In this document: positions 10,687 through 20,330 of the stretch, in pieces
Numbering within the stretch: position 1 is the stretch's first letter
Layout: each line of letters opens with the position of its first letter
Source of the DNA: Glebionis coronaria
Lineage: Eukaryota > Streptophyta > Magnoliopsida > Asterales > Asteraceae
Direction of reading: 5' to 3'
Length of the DNA stretch: 64,000 nucleotides
Assembly: GCA_025667525.1 (NCBI GenBank)
Contig: CM046876.1
Coordinates: 567,173,469-567,237,468 of the forward strand
Translations under genes and position numbers: made by a program
Notes under the pieces: model-generated
Told to the model about the DNA's origin: nothing
What the model saw: only the letters and a program-made list of their open reading frames with translations
Databases searched by the model: none

Positions 10687-11234
10687 ATGGTGGTGGTGGT
10701 CCTACGGCAGCAGCAAAACCAAGGGGAAACCCGACGTGGTTCAGGTTATGGTGTTAGTTACGGGTCCGGTTCATGGTGTTTAGTCACGGGTCCGGTTCTT
10801 GAATCATTTTTTTTAGGTTTATGATTTTTATGTTTTAGACTTAAATTAAATTAATAAAAACATGACATGATTAATTTAATATACATGACTTAGGTTATAA
10901 ATTTAATTATTAGTTCATGAATTTTAACCTAAGTATTTATATATAATTAGACTTTATAATTAATTAATTATTTTAAACTAAGACTATAATTAATTAATTA
11001 ACATGACTTAGGTTATATTATTAATAGTTAATAATACATGTTTTAACCTTAGTATTTTACCTTTATTTAATTAAAATCATGATATATTTAATTAAATACT
11101 TTTAACCTATAGTTTATTTAATTTACATGTAATAATTAGTAAACTATACTTTATAACTACATGACTTAGAATAATAATAAGAAAACACTTAAGCTTATAT
11201 AATTAGCTTATTTAGCCAGCTTATAGCTATTTAT

Positions 11235-11455
11235 GGAAACTTTCTATTTTTAGAAACTTATTTAATTAAGGCATCTAATCTATTTATGGAAACTTTCTAT
11301 TTTTAGAAACTTATCTATTTTAAGCAGTAATTCTATTTTTGGAAACTTTCTATTTTTGGAAACTTTCTATTTTTGAAAACTTTCTGTTTTCGGTAACTTT
11401 CTAATTTTGGAAACTTTCTATTTTAGGAAACCTACTATTTTTAGAAAGTTACTTA
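11235..11455 (+). repeat. 17-bp tandem repeat array in G 5' LTR
   Basis: Imperfect repeats of GGAAACTTTCTATTTTT. The array is longer in the 3' LTR (39248-39520), which accounts for most of the 50-bp difference in LTR length. Confidence 0.8.
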
Positions 11456-12699
11456 TTATTACACAACAAGTATAATAATACATGAAATACAAGTAATACT
11501 TAATCAGAATACACAGAATATAAGACAAACACAATATAAAGCTTAAAACAGTAGAACATGACATGAACATATAAAACAAGCTAAGACATGATATAAAACC
11601 AGTTACGTATTTAGTAATTAGATACTTATATACGTATGTATTTATGTAGCATTAGTGATACCGAAGTAGGACTCTCTTCCGTTCGTCTTCTTCGTTCACT
11701 GGACACAAGGTACGGATTCCCGTCCTTTCAGTATGGACATTCTTTCCTTATTAGGATTCCCCGAATGCAGCCAACTGTTTTCCCATAGTATAAGTTTATA
11801 TGTTTGATTGCTTATGTTTAATTTAGAATACCTGAAGCCATATACATGCATGACCAGTTTCACCTAGTTATGGAGGTACCATAACCATAACACTAGAGGC
11901 ACTGGTGTTATGACTTCCCCACGGCGGAGTGATTGCTCGTGGCGTCCCTTCAGCTTTTGGCCATATTATTATATTTATCATGTGGGGCGTATGGGTGCAT
12001 CCTAGTTACATGTTTTCAGCAGATTACTCAGTGTGAATGTGGTGTGTGCCTTGCATCCTTCACAAGGAGTTAATCCCTCCTACCCTAAAAACCAGTATAT
12101 TAAATTAGATGTAACCCCTCTAATTTGCATGACGAGGTCACCCCTCCAAGTATTCATGCAACGTTGATTTTCATGACCTATATTGGCTAATGGTAAAATA
12201 TGTTAAACAGTTTTTACAAGATGAACATAAGGCTTTTCAAACTATAAAACCAGTTTTATTAAGACTTAACCGGGTTATTCGGGACTTAGTTTCTTCCGCT
12301 GTATATGCTTATATGCTTATATTATTCATGCTTTATTGTACATCCATGCACTGAGCGTATTGCTCAGCCGTTTTCCTTTTCATGTTCCCAAAACGGCAAG
12401 TACTCAGGGACGCTCGTAGACTTTAAGCGTACGTGCATATGGACTGGAAGCTTTCTAGCATTTCTTTACTTTATGCATTATCTATACTTTGATACTCTTT
12501 CCATGGACATTGTTTAGACCTTTCATTTACAGTACTTATGTTTGTGTGTGATGAGCTTTACTTTTGGACTACCGATGTTTGATTCCGGTATTTCCTTTTT
12601 AAAGTCATGTAATGTTTTAGACATTTATCCTTGTATGCTTTGATGACACGCCATAATTACGTGTGACATTCCATTTATCGAAATGGGGTGTTACAATTA

Positions 12700-12712
12700 T
12701 GGTATCAGAGCC
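12700..12712 (+). other. G primer-binding site (tRNA-iMet)
   Basis: TGGTATCAGAGCC, a perfect plant tRNA-iMet complement, five bases after the 5' LTR end. Confidence 0.9.
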
Positions 12713-13142
12713 AAGGCTTCGACCTGTAGGCTCTCAAAACATGACCTGTGATTAGTAGGTAGTCACTATGGTCTTCCTAGAACTGACAGTCGGTTTTCAT
12801 GCATTCATCATTTTCATGCATACATATATATGTCATTGTCGCAGGTTTATGACTAAGTAACGGTTGGTACAGGACTGGCCCTATTTAGTCGCATGTGTTT
12901 TATCGAAACTTTTAAATTTGGGACCGACCCATAGGCGTCCCCTCGCCATGTCTTTTATTTTGGGTGAACTGACCATAGGCGTTCACTCTCGAGCATACAA
13001 AAGTTTTCATAAAACTGCATCATGCATTCATGTACAAATTTTCTTGCATAAAATTTTTCTCTTGATTTATTGGTATAATTTTTTTTCATGTATATATTTT
13101 ATGTTTGATCTGTTTAATCATGTGTTTTATGTTATACTGTCA
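12713..13142 (+). mobile_element. G untranslated leader, probable 5'-UTR intron 3' part
   Basis: Non-coding. The T-rich last 150 bases end TTATACTGTCAG immediately before ATGG at 13143, which looks like a polypyrimidine tract and 3' splice site placed exactly at the gag start. A donor is not obvious; GCAG/GTTTATG at about 12845 is one candidate. Given the three gag introns downstream, a leader intron is plausible but unproven. Confidence 0.45.
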
Positions 13143-13852
13143 GATGGTTCTCACACGCGAGCAAGAACAACTCAATGCAGCAATCCAAGCTGCAATGCAA
13201 GCTTTGCTTCCTCAACTGAGGTTCAGGCTGCCAAAAATCAGCAGCAAAACCAAGCACCTCCTCCTCCTCCTCCAGTGACATTGGCAATATGGCTGGAGAG
13301 ATTCAAGAAGCTCTGTCCTCGAGCTTTCGAGAGAACAGATAGCCCCAGTGAAGCTGAAAGCTAGTTGGCTCACATCGAGAAGATCTTCGATGCTATGGGT
13401 TGTGACCCCGTGTTTAAGGAGAGGTTGGCATGTTACCGGTTCGAAGGCGATGTGTTAAATTGGTGGTTAGCATTGAAGCAGTCTGAGGGAGGTGATAATT
13501 GGGTGGCTGGTTTGACATGGGCTCAGTTCAGAGATAGGGTGATGGATCAGTTCTTTCCTAAGGTTGAGCAAGACAAGCTTAAGAGGAAGTACCATGGGAT
13601 CCGACAGAGAGCTGGGGAGAATAGCAACGACTTCATGCAGCGCTTTCTTCGCTTAGCTGGTTTCCTTGGTGCAGCGGCAGGTACTCCTGAAGAGCAGGCA
13701 CACCACTTTAGGTGGGCTCTTCGCACATCGGTCGCAAAAAACTTGGTGTGTGCTACGTTCAACACAGTAGCACAAGTGGCCGATGCGGCACGTAAGCTGG
13801 AGATGCTGCATGAGAGAGATGAGTTCGGGGAAGCTGAGAAACCCGATAAGAG
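13143..13852 (+). pseudogene. gag: G gag, exon 1 (capsid, Retrotrans_gag)
   Basis: ATG at 13143 opens MVLTREQEQLNAAIQAAMQ, the usual N-terminus of this chromovirus gag. A one-base frame change near 13225 moves into the frame reading VQAAKNQQQNQAPPPPP. The capsid core follows (HIEKIFDAMGCDPVFKERLA, FEGDVLNWW, FRDRVMDQFFPKVEQ, MQRFLRLAGFLG, QAHHFRWALRTSV). An in-frame TAG at 13362 stands where the family has Trp. The reading frame runs to KPDKR and meets a stop immediately after the predicted donor at 13853. Role: assembles the virus-like particle and binds element RNA. Broken by the frameshift and stop. Confidence 0.85.
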
Positions 13853-13937
13853 GTAAACATTTGTATTCAAGCGGTGACCAATCCGCATTCTTTCTATATA
13901 TGTCAAATATTTCATCTCTTTAAATTATATCTTCCAG
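13853..13937 (+). other. Predicted intron 1 in G gag (85 bp)
   Basis: Starts GTAAAC after AG and ends TATATCTTCCAG; AT-rich with a pyrimidine tract. It holds an immediate in-frame TAA. Removing 85 bp (not a multiple of 3) joins AAG-AG|G-CAG and keeps the gag frame open for the next 50 codons. Confidence 0.75.
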
Positions 13938-14087
13938 GCAGAAAACTGGGGACCGGTCTCAGCCGGCTACTCAGCAGCAGCCTAATCAGCCCAAGGGAAA
14001 CGGTCAGACTAACGACCGTTCTGCTACGGATAGGCGTGGCGGTAATGATAATTACTGTAACAACGCTGGACACTCCAACGACAGCAG
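13938..14087 (+). pseudogene. gag: G gag, exon 2 (Gln/Asn-rich linker)
   Basis: 150 bp (50 codons), open in the frame set by splicing intron 1: QKTGDRSQPATQQQPNQP, then GNGQTNDRSATDRRGGNDN. This low-complexity polar linker between capsid and zinc knuckle is what this family normally has at this position. It ends in AG before GTCCTA. Confidence 0.75.
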
Positions 14088-14164
14088 GTCCTAATACTTA
14101 CGCATTTTCTTATGATTTCATGTTATAACTCATAATTCTGACACTTTAGCAAATCTTCTACCAG
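14088..14164 (+). other. Predicted intron 2 in G gag (77 bp)
   Basis: CAG|GTCCTAATAC...CTTCTACCAG|GATCC. A branch-like TTATAAC/TTCTGAC region lies 25-40 bp before the acceptor. Length is not a multiple of 3. The donor GTCCTA is weaker than intron 1. Confidence 0.68.
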
Positions 14165-14229
14165 GATCCATGGAAACGGTAGGGACCAGAACTAGAGAGG
14201 TTCACAGCCTAGCCGTCCAGCTATCACTG
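14165..14229 (+). pseudogene. gag: G gag, exon 3
   Basis: 65 bp reading IHGNGRDQN, a TAG, then RGSQPSRPAITG in the spliced frame. The TAG is one C-to-T change from CAG (Gln). The exon changes phase from 2 to 1, and intron 3 is compatible with that phase. Confidence 0.68.
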
Positions 14230-14302
14230 GTATTCAATCTTACGATTATTCGCATTGTCCTTTGTACCCTATTATCATGTCTCATGTAAAATGTTTTATC
14301 AG
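14230..14302 (+). other. Predicted intron 3 in G gag (73 bp)
   Basis: ACTG|GTATTCAATC...GTTTTATCAG|GTCCTCAG. AT-rich, GT-AG bordered, not a multiple of 3. Removal joins ACT-G|GT-CCT-CAG and leads into the zinc-knuckle exon without a frame change. Confidence 0.73.
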
Positions 14303-14956
14303 GTCCTCAGCCAGCCAGAGCACCTGCTGGAGGATATACTCATCCTCTTTGCTCTACTTGCCATCGTAGGCACCCAGGGCCATGTCGTCGTGACACTAAC
14401 GCATGCTTCAAGTGTGGTCTTCCTGGCCATCGCATGAAGGACTGCCGTAAGGGCGAGATGGAGGGCACATCGGGACATGCCGATACCAAGCCGCCTCCTA
14501 CCACTAGACGCGTCTACACGACATCTCTAGATCAGGCCAACAAGTCTACAAGTACCATCACTGGAATCTTGTATATGTATGGTCAGGTTGCATGTATTCT
14601 TTTTGATACGGGTGCTACTCACTCGGTCATTTCTACTGCTTATGCCAAGAACATTAGGATGCTCCCCATGCCACTAGATAATAGACTCAGTATTTCCACG
14701 CCCTTGAGGGACTCTATAATAATCACCCATGTATAAAGAGTCTTCCCCTAGAGTTTGATGATAAGGTTCGTCCTGTTGACGCACTTCCGCTGGACATGAA
14801 TGACATTGACAACGAGTCATCTTCGGTGATTTTAATGCACCAGAGTACATTCACAACGGGTTCGTACCCGGAAGGTCTATACAAATCATATCTACCCTGC
14901 AAGCACGTGCACTACTGTCACATGGTTGCGAGGGTTATCTAGCTACGGTTCACGAC
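14303..14956 (+). pseudogene. gag-pro: G gag 3' exon (zinc knuckle) and aspartic protease
   Basis: In the spliced frame: PQPARAPAGGYTHPLCSTCH, then CHRRHPGPCRR, then the CCHC knuckle CFKCGLPGHRMKDC (CX2CX4HX4C, RNA binding). The retropepsin-like protease follows with the catalytic triad ILFDTGATHSVIS (DTG around 14605-14615). The frame is lost at THV (14734). Residues resume as KSLPLEFDDKV...DALPLDM and then, in another frame, as [13 protein letters not shown]. The ILGMDWL block expected between the last two is missing, a deletion near 14810-14820. The protease is therefore dead. Confidence 0.85.
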
Positions 14957-16266
14957 ATGGATGTTCAATCTCCATCAATTCAGGATCAACCAATAGTGTC
15001 AGAATTACAAGATGTATTTCCAGAAGAACTTCCGGGCATACCACCTGCACGAGAAGTGGAATTCAATATCGAGCTCGTCCCAGGAGCTGAACCAATTTCC
15101 ATGGCTCCCATAGAGTTAAAGAAACTGAAGGATCAACTGCAAGAACTTCTAGAACGAGGTTTCATTCGACCGAGCGCATCTCCATGGGGCGCACCGGTCT
15201 TATTTGTTAAGAAGAAGGACGGCAGTATGCGTCTTTGCATAGACTATCAAGAGCTCAACAAGATTACTATCAGGAATAGGTATCCACTGCCGCATATAGA
15301 CGATCTTTTTTACCAACTCCAAGGGGCCAAAAACTTCTCCAAGATTGATCTTAGGTCAGGCTATCATCAACTACGGGTTAAGGAGCAGGACATCGCCAAG
15401 ACTGCTTTCCGTACACGCTATGGCCACTACAAATTTGTAGTCATGCCATTCGGCCTGACCAATGCTCCAGCAGTGTTCATGGATTTGATGAACAGAATCT
15501 TCCATGAATTTCTGGACAAGTTCGTCATTGTCTTCATCGATGACATCCTGATTTTCTCAAAGTCCAAGGAGGAACACGAAGACCTTCTTCGTACAGTACT
15601 ACAGATTCTTCGCCAGAAGCAACTGTATGCAAAATTCTCCAAGTGTGAGTTCTGGTTAGACAAGGTGGCATTCTTAGGCCACATTGTGTCAGCAGAAGGA
15701 ATCACTATGGATCCAGCAAAGGTTGAGGCTATTACTAAGTGGCCGAGGCTGACATCAGCGACTGAAGTCCGCAGTTTCTTAGGTTTAGCTGGCTATCACC
15801 GTAGGTTCGTGGAGAACTTTTCCCGCCTAGCACTACCATTGACCAAACTGATGCGGAAAGGGGAGAAATTCGTCTGGACTAAAGAACGAGAGAAGAGCTT
15901 TGAAGACCTGAAGCAGAAGCTAGTATCTGCACCTATTCCTACTCTCCCATCTGATATGGGTGGATTTCAAATCTACAGTGATGCATCGGGGAAGGGACTT
16001 GGTTGTGTTCTCATGCAACATGGGAAAGTGATCGCGTACGCTTCACGGTAGCTAAAGCCTTATGAAGAAAATTACCCTACGCATGACTTGGAACTTGCTG
16101 CAGTCGTGTTTGCATTGAAGATATGGAGGCACTACTTATATGGAGAATCATGTGACATTTTCACGGACCACAAGAGCTTGAAGTATATCTTCACTCAGTG
16201 TGAATTGAACATGGGGTAGAGGAGATGGTTAGAGCTGTTGAAGGATTATGACATTAATGTGCAGTA
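14957..16266 (+). pseudogene. pol: G pol: reverse transcriptase and RNase H (first part)
   Basis: Residues counted from the ATG at 14957. RT core: [18 protein letters not shown] (72-89), LCIDYQELN (93-101), catalytic Asp in [10 protein letters not shown] (129-138), MPFGLTNAP (163-171), active-site FIDD (193-196), then the thumb with [11 protein letters not shown]. RNase H starts at [15 protein letters not shown] (Asp342). In-frame TAG codons at 16049 (ASR-stop-LKPYE) and 16216 (NMG-stop-RRWLELL) replace expected Gln codons. YRMAP is missing before IELKKLKD (small deletion). RNase H is interrupted after NVQY by H at 16267 and resumes at 25661. Confidence 0.92.
16262..16266. repeat. Target-site duplication (left) of H
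   Basis: CAGTA, repeated at 25656-25660. Joining the flanks restores the G codons for Val-Gln-Tyr-His-Pro-Gly-Lys. Confidence 0.95.
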
Positions 16267-18926
16267 TGTCACACCCCACCATGGCGGAATATGGGGCACG
16301 ACGTATGGATATCATCACAACAATAGCGTGTCTATAGAGATAACTAAATGATATAAGAAATGTCATAAAATGGTGACACAAATGTCATGACAATATCTCA
16401 ACAATGCAGGAGTCTAGGTAAGTAGGTAACAGTCCTACCTCTTACCCAAGACAAACAAATAACACTAACAATCAACATATAAGTTCATAGTATCACTATA
16501 CAAAACACATAAAAATAAACTAAGAATGAACGGGGATATCCTTCTATATGCAATCCTAAGGCATCCAAGTCTAGCCACTTCTATCCTCAAGCTTAACCAC
16601 ATTCACACCTGAAAGAGACACTAAAACACGTCAACATAATGTTGGTGAGAGTCATAGGTTTAGACTCTAACGCCAAATCAGTATAAGCTGTGAATAACAA
16701 CCATCACCACAATAACATATGGACAATGTGTTACAAATATGTATTAACAACTAACATTCAAGATCAATCATACCAAACTAAAATCCAAGGCTCCGACCTT
16801 GCCAAACAACATCATGATACCATAGATGATCACACTATGTACCTATCCCAAGGCCACTACCTTGGCAAACCACAAGGCCACTAGCTTGTCAAACCACAAG
16901 GCCACTACCTTGTCAAACCACAAGGCCACTACCTTGTCAAACCACAAGGCCACTACCTTGTCAAACCACAATAACTGAGACGGCACGTGTCCCCCGATCC
17001 AAAACATACACAATCAAAAATCACATAGAAGTTAATCACATAAGTGTACACACAAGTCCATGACAACCCATAAAAACATTCACAACATTATTTACAAATA
17101 ACTCAACACAGTTTCTCTTCCATCCCATCTGGAAGTCAAAATCAATATTAATCATGGGACTATGAAACTCACCTGATTGCTTCTCCAAAAGTCCACGCAC
17201 TAGCAACAAGCTAACAAACCAAAAACACGCAATCAATACATGAACCAATCACTAAGATGGCTCATCAACCTATGATGGAAATCTAGCCTATTCCCATATA
17301 AATACCTCATTGATAAGCTCTAATCATCCCATTACCCTTCCTTAACAAGTCCTTAACTTGGTTAAGTTTAATAACTATCCCGTTCATATTTTACACAAAA
17401 CAGTCCCAGTTTTTAGGTCTCAAAACTTTAAGTTAAACGTCCACTTAAATATACCCATGGTTTCTGTAAAAGGAATATTCATACCCATACATATGTTGGC
17501 TAACAACTCCCACTTGCCCTAACTTTAAAGCTACTGTTAAGGCCCCGATATACATATATCTACTTTTGTCATTCCAGATTTCCTGATTTTAAACGTACTA
17601 AAAGTTTGTTATCATTAAGGGGTCTTACCCTAAACCACAACCTTAGCCCAAGTGCAGATACTTACTACAATATATAAACCATCTCTCACGTTCGTGAGAA
17701 GATCCCAATGCAACCCTAAGTACCCCAAACAACCCAAAACTTAAAAAGAAAACAGGCTGAATTCAAAACTGTTTTGACCTCCGACTGTTGTAACCTGTTT
17801 TTGACCCACTTCCCGACCTCCAATTTAGTTCTCCTTTCTTGCATTGGAAATCCAATTCAAATATCTTTCCAGGGGTACTTGGATCGTAAAATAAGAGTTT
17901 ATAGAACTCCCAATATGATCAAAACAATTGACTCAAAATTCTGGCCAGTTTTTAAAAACGGGTTTAACAAAATCAACCTCATTAATTAACCCTAATCCCT
18001 CTAATTACAAGCCCTAATTTTTGTAATCATCATATTATGATCAATATAACATTAATTTACTGTTTTTAAATTAAACCCTAACCTAAATCCATCATAAGAT
18101 GATTATAATAACATTAAAAACAATTTAATTGAAAAGGGATTTGAAGATTTACCTTTGATTTATGAAAACCCCAAAATTTTATGAAGAACCCTAATTTTCT
18201 CCATTAAATTCGACCTAAGCTTGATCTCCAGGGGATTATGATGTGTTTTTAGTTAATAAAAGTCTTTATATAATTACCATACTAATCCTAGCCCAATACA
18301 ATGTTTCCTTTTTCTCTTTTTTCTCTTTTTTTTCCTTTTTCCCTTTTTTTTTCTTTTCCAACCGTCAATACCATTCCATATCCATTAAATTTCGTTTTTT
18401 TTCTTTTTATTGTTTAATATTATGTTATTAACAATACCTTAGTTTACCTTAATTTATTTTAGCTCCTAAAGCCTCCAAAACCCCAAAACCGTAAAACTAG
18501 TCAGTTTTTACGCGTTTTACCGTAAAAGACGTAAAATATACACTTTTATAAAAAATATCAAATTTTGAAATAAACTTTATAACTAAGTCCTAAATGACTT
18601 AAAACCATCCCGAAAAATATCCATATGACTAATTACCTCATCCGAGACCTCTAAATGCTAATCCGTAAATCGTAAAAATACGATTTTCTATAATACATAT
18701 ACGTATACGTAAAATCACTAAATAACACCATCTCATATCATAGTCACTACCATGTGAGCTCATGAACCTAAAATCATCTCACATCGTTTCACTCACAAGG
18801 TACCCCGTACCGGAAACGATATCCAAACCACAAACTATACCCACCAATAAGCACATAAACACGTAAAGACACGTAACTAGCACAAAATAAAATTAAGTGG
18901 CAAACCTCAAAACCAGGGTTGTCACA
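16267..18926 (-). mobile_element. H 3' LTR (left on + strand)
   Basis: Begins TGTCACACCCCACCATGG on the plus strand and ends CCAGGGTTGTCACA. Contains a self-complementary 24-bp repeat array (16848-16970) and a T/C tract (18296-18360). The 64-, 70- and 71-codon ORFs inside recur in the other LTR and have no domain. Confidence 0.9.
16848..16970. repeat. 24-bp tandem repeat in H left LTR
   Basis: About five units of AGGCCACTACCTTGTCAAAC plus CACA. CAAGG...CCTTG within each unit can pair. The same array is at 23593-23715. Confidence 0.85.
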
Positions 18927-18938
18927 TCACTCCCTCCT
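18927..18938 (-). other. H polypurine tract
   Basis: On the minus strand AGGAGGGAGTGA directly precedes the 3' LTR start TGTGACAACCC. Confidence 0.7.
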
Positions 18939-18989
18939 AATAGAAATCTCGTCCCGAGATTTACTCCTTAGGATCAAACACACAAACAA

Positions 18990-19375
18990 AAAATCACATG
19001 AGGATACTTGTTCTAACCGAACTCCTCTCATTTCCACGTGAACTTTAGTTCAAGTTTCCAAAATACCACACATACAAACCAAAAATAATTAAACTCATTG
19101 CCAAACTCTTGACCTCACAGTCAATAAATCTCACCGATGATTCTTTGATATAAACGAAGACTCTTATTAATACAAGTCCCGAATAACCGTACATGCAAAA
19201 TGCATTCTCAAACAACCTTTACCAATCTTAATTCATGAAATGTATCATGTATACAACTCATTTCCCCCGGGTAATTCTATGCTCATAAGCTAATGGTCCG
19301 ATCTTTCCAAAGATCATAAATGGACCTACAAAACTCTACATCAACTCTTCCATTTTACCAAAACGTACCACCCGT
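18990..19375 (-). pseudogene. pol: H integrase C-terminus (GPF module) and chromodomain remnant
   Basis: On the minus strand, 19372-19268 reads VVRFGKMEELM, stop, SFVGPFMIFGKIGPLAYE. This is the integrase C-terminal GPF/Y module with its KxGPVAYxL tail. Further on (about 19043-18998) FTWK, EE and NKYPH remain, as in the FTWERED...KYPHLF end of a Tekay-type chromodomain. Stops and frameshifts are frequent. Recognition is by motif order only, but order, strand and distance to the purine tract all agree. Confidence 0.7.
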
Positions 19376-19990
19376 TACTGTGGGTGAAACTTCCTTACAT
19401 AACTTTGTCACTAAATCTAGTGGTTTCCTCCTTTTCTACAGACCATACATCACGATGTGATGCTTCACATCGTTTCTTCCCTTGCCATAATCCCTCATAA
19501 GGCATTCCATACATATCGGGCTAACTTTTACGCAAAAACCTCTATTCCATCACATCCGTACGCAATCCTTCCAACTTCTCAACTACGTGACTTCTCATTC
19601 CTCTTGAAATGTGAGATGAATTAGTCTGTCTATCGACTATTACCCAACTCTCGTTGTACTTATTCCTCCACCGCATTATGTATCCCTTCCACCAACTTCG
19701 TCCTTACATCGCCCCTTTCTAAGCTACTCCTATCTATGTAGGAAGTATAGTCTACGTCCCTTTTCTCCACATGATTATCCAAGCCACGCAACATACATGT
19801 TGACGCGTTTACTGCTTCAGACAACCCAACTCGCGCAACCTACATCCTTCATCCAAACCACCCTAATACGTCATCCCTATAGTTCAAGTTCGTCTCATCT
19901 TCACTTCATTCTTCTTATTCCATGTCTTATCAATCACGCTTGCCTTTCCCAGATGGTACTTGGCCTTGCAATTTTCTTTCATCACTTAAC
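19376..19990 (-). mobile_element. H interior, decayed integrase region
   Basis: By position this should hold the integrase zinc-finger and catalytic core. I could not pick out an unambiguous HHCC or D,D35E motif in any minus-strand frame. Treated as decayed pol. Confidence 0.4.
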
Positions 19991-20330
19991 TCCACATCAC
20001 CTTTGCCAAATGTTCAATCAAGATGACTGAATATGTGTTGGAGACGTTCATGATCCGTATAGATCATTCTCCACGTCTCGTACACCAAATGCCTCTAGCA
20101 TTCTAGGCAGATATAACAGTCCAGCTCCACTAACTAAATCTATCCAGTTCTTCCAAATCTTCAGTTCCTGCAACGTATAAGCGATCGTTTTTCTTTGTCG
20201 TCCTCGTACGCGTCCAAATCCTTGCTCCACGTATCGTCATGCTTCGCGAATTCATCCATTCCTTCCGATAATGCCAAGGTCGGCTCACTATCCAATCCAC
20301 CTCTTCAGCCTCCAAAATGCTTCCTCATCC
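19990..20330 (-). pseudogene. pol: H RNase H remnant
   Basis: Minus-strand fragments in order from 20220 down: GRQRKTIAYTLQELKI (family: cvlmQrgKxIAYasrqLKi), LVELDCYICLEC, stop, RHLVYETWRM, IYTDHERLQHIF (family IYTDHKSLQYIF), and KENCKAKYHLGKASVID (family DYDceIrYHPGKANVVAD). The frame changes between fragments. It includes the RNase H Asp in YTDH. No RT palm could be identified upstream. Confidence 0.72.

Larger units (their letters stand above)
9821..12695 (+). mobile_element. G 5' LTR
   Basis: 2,875 bp, near-identical to 37839-40763. It contains two palindromes (10235-10251 and 10665-10686), a GGTCCGGTTC direct repeat (about 10760-10800), AT-rich blocks, and a 17-bp repeat array (11235-11455). 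No genuine gene lies inside; the short ORFs at 10603 and 12305 recur only because the LTR is duplicated. Confidence 0.9.

Noticed and set aside
12305..12517. 70-codon ORF in the G LTR, repeated at 40374-40586
   Set aside because: It is present twice only because the LTR is duplicated; no domain, and no support from the rest of the element.
13547..13915. 122-codon minus-strand ORF opposite G gag
   Set aside because: Antisense shadow of the capsid coding region.
16690..16884. 64-codon ORF with His/Asn-rich start in the H LTR (also 23434-23628)
   Set aside because: Lies over LTR repeat sequence, on the strand opposite to the element, no domain.
16848..16970. Short regular repeats that might suggest a CRISPR-like array
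   Set aside because: Units are directly contiguous without unique spacers and lie in a plant LTR.
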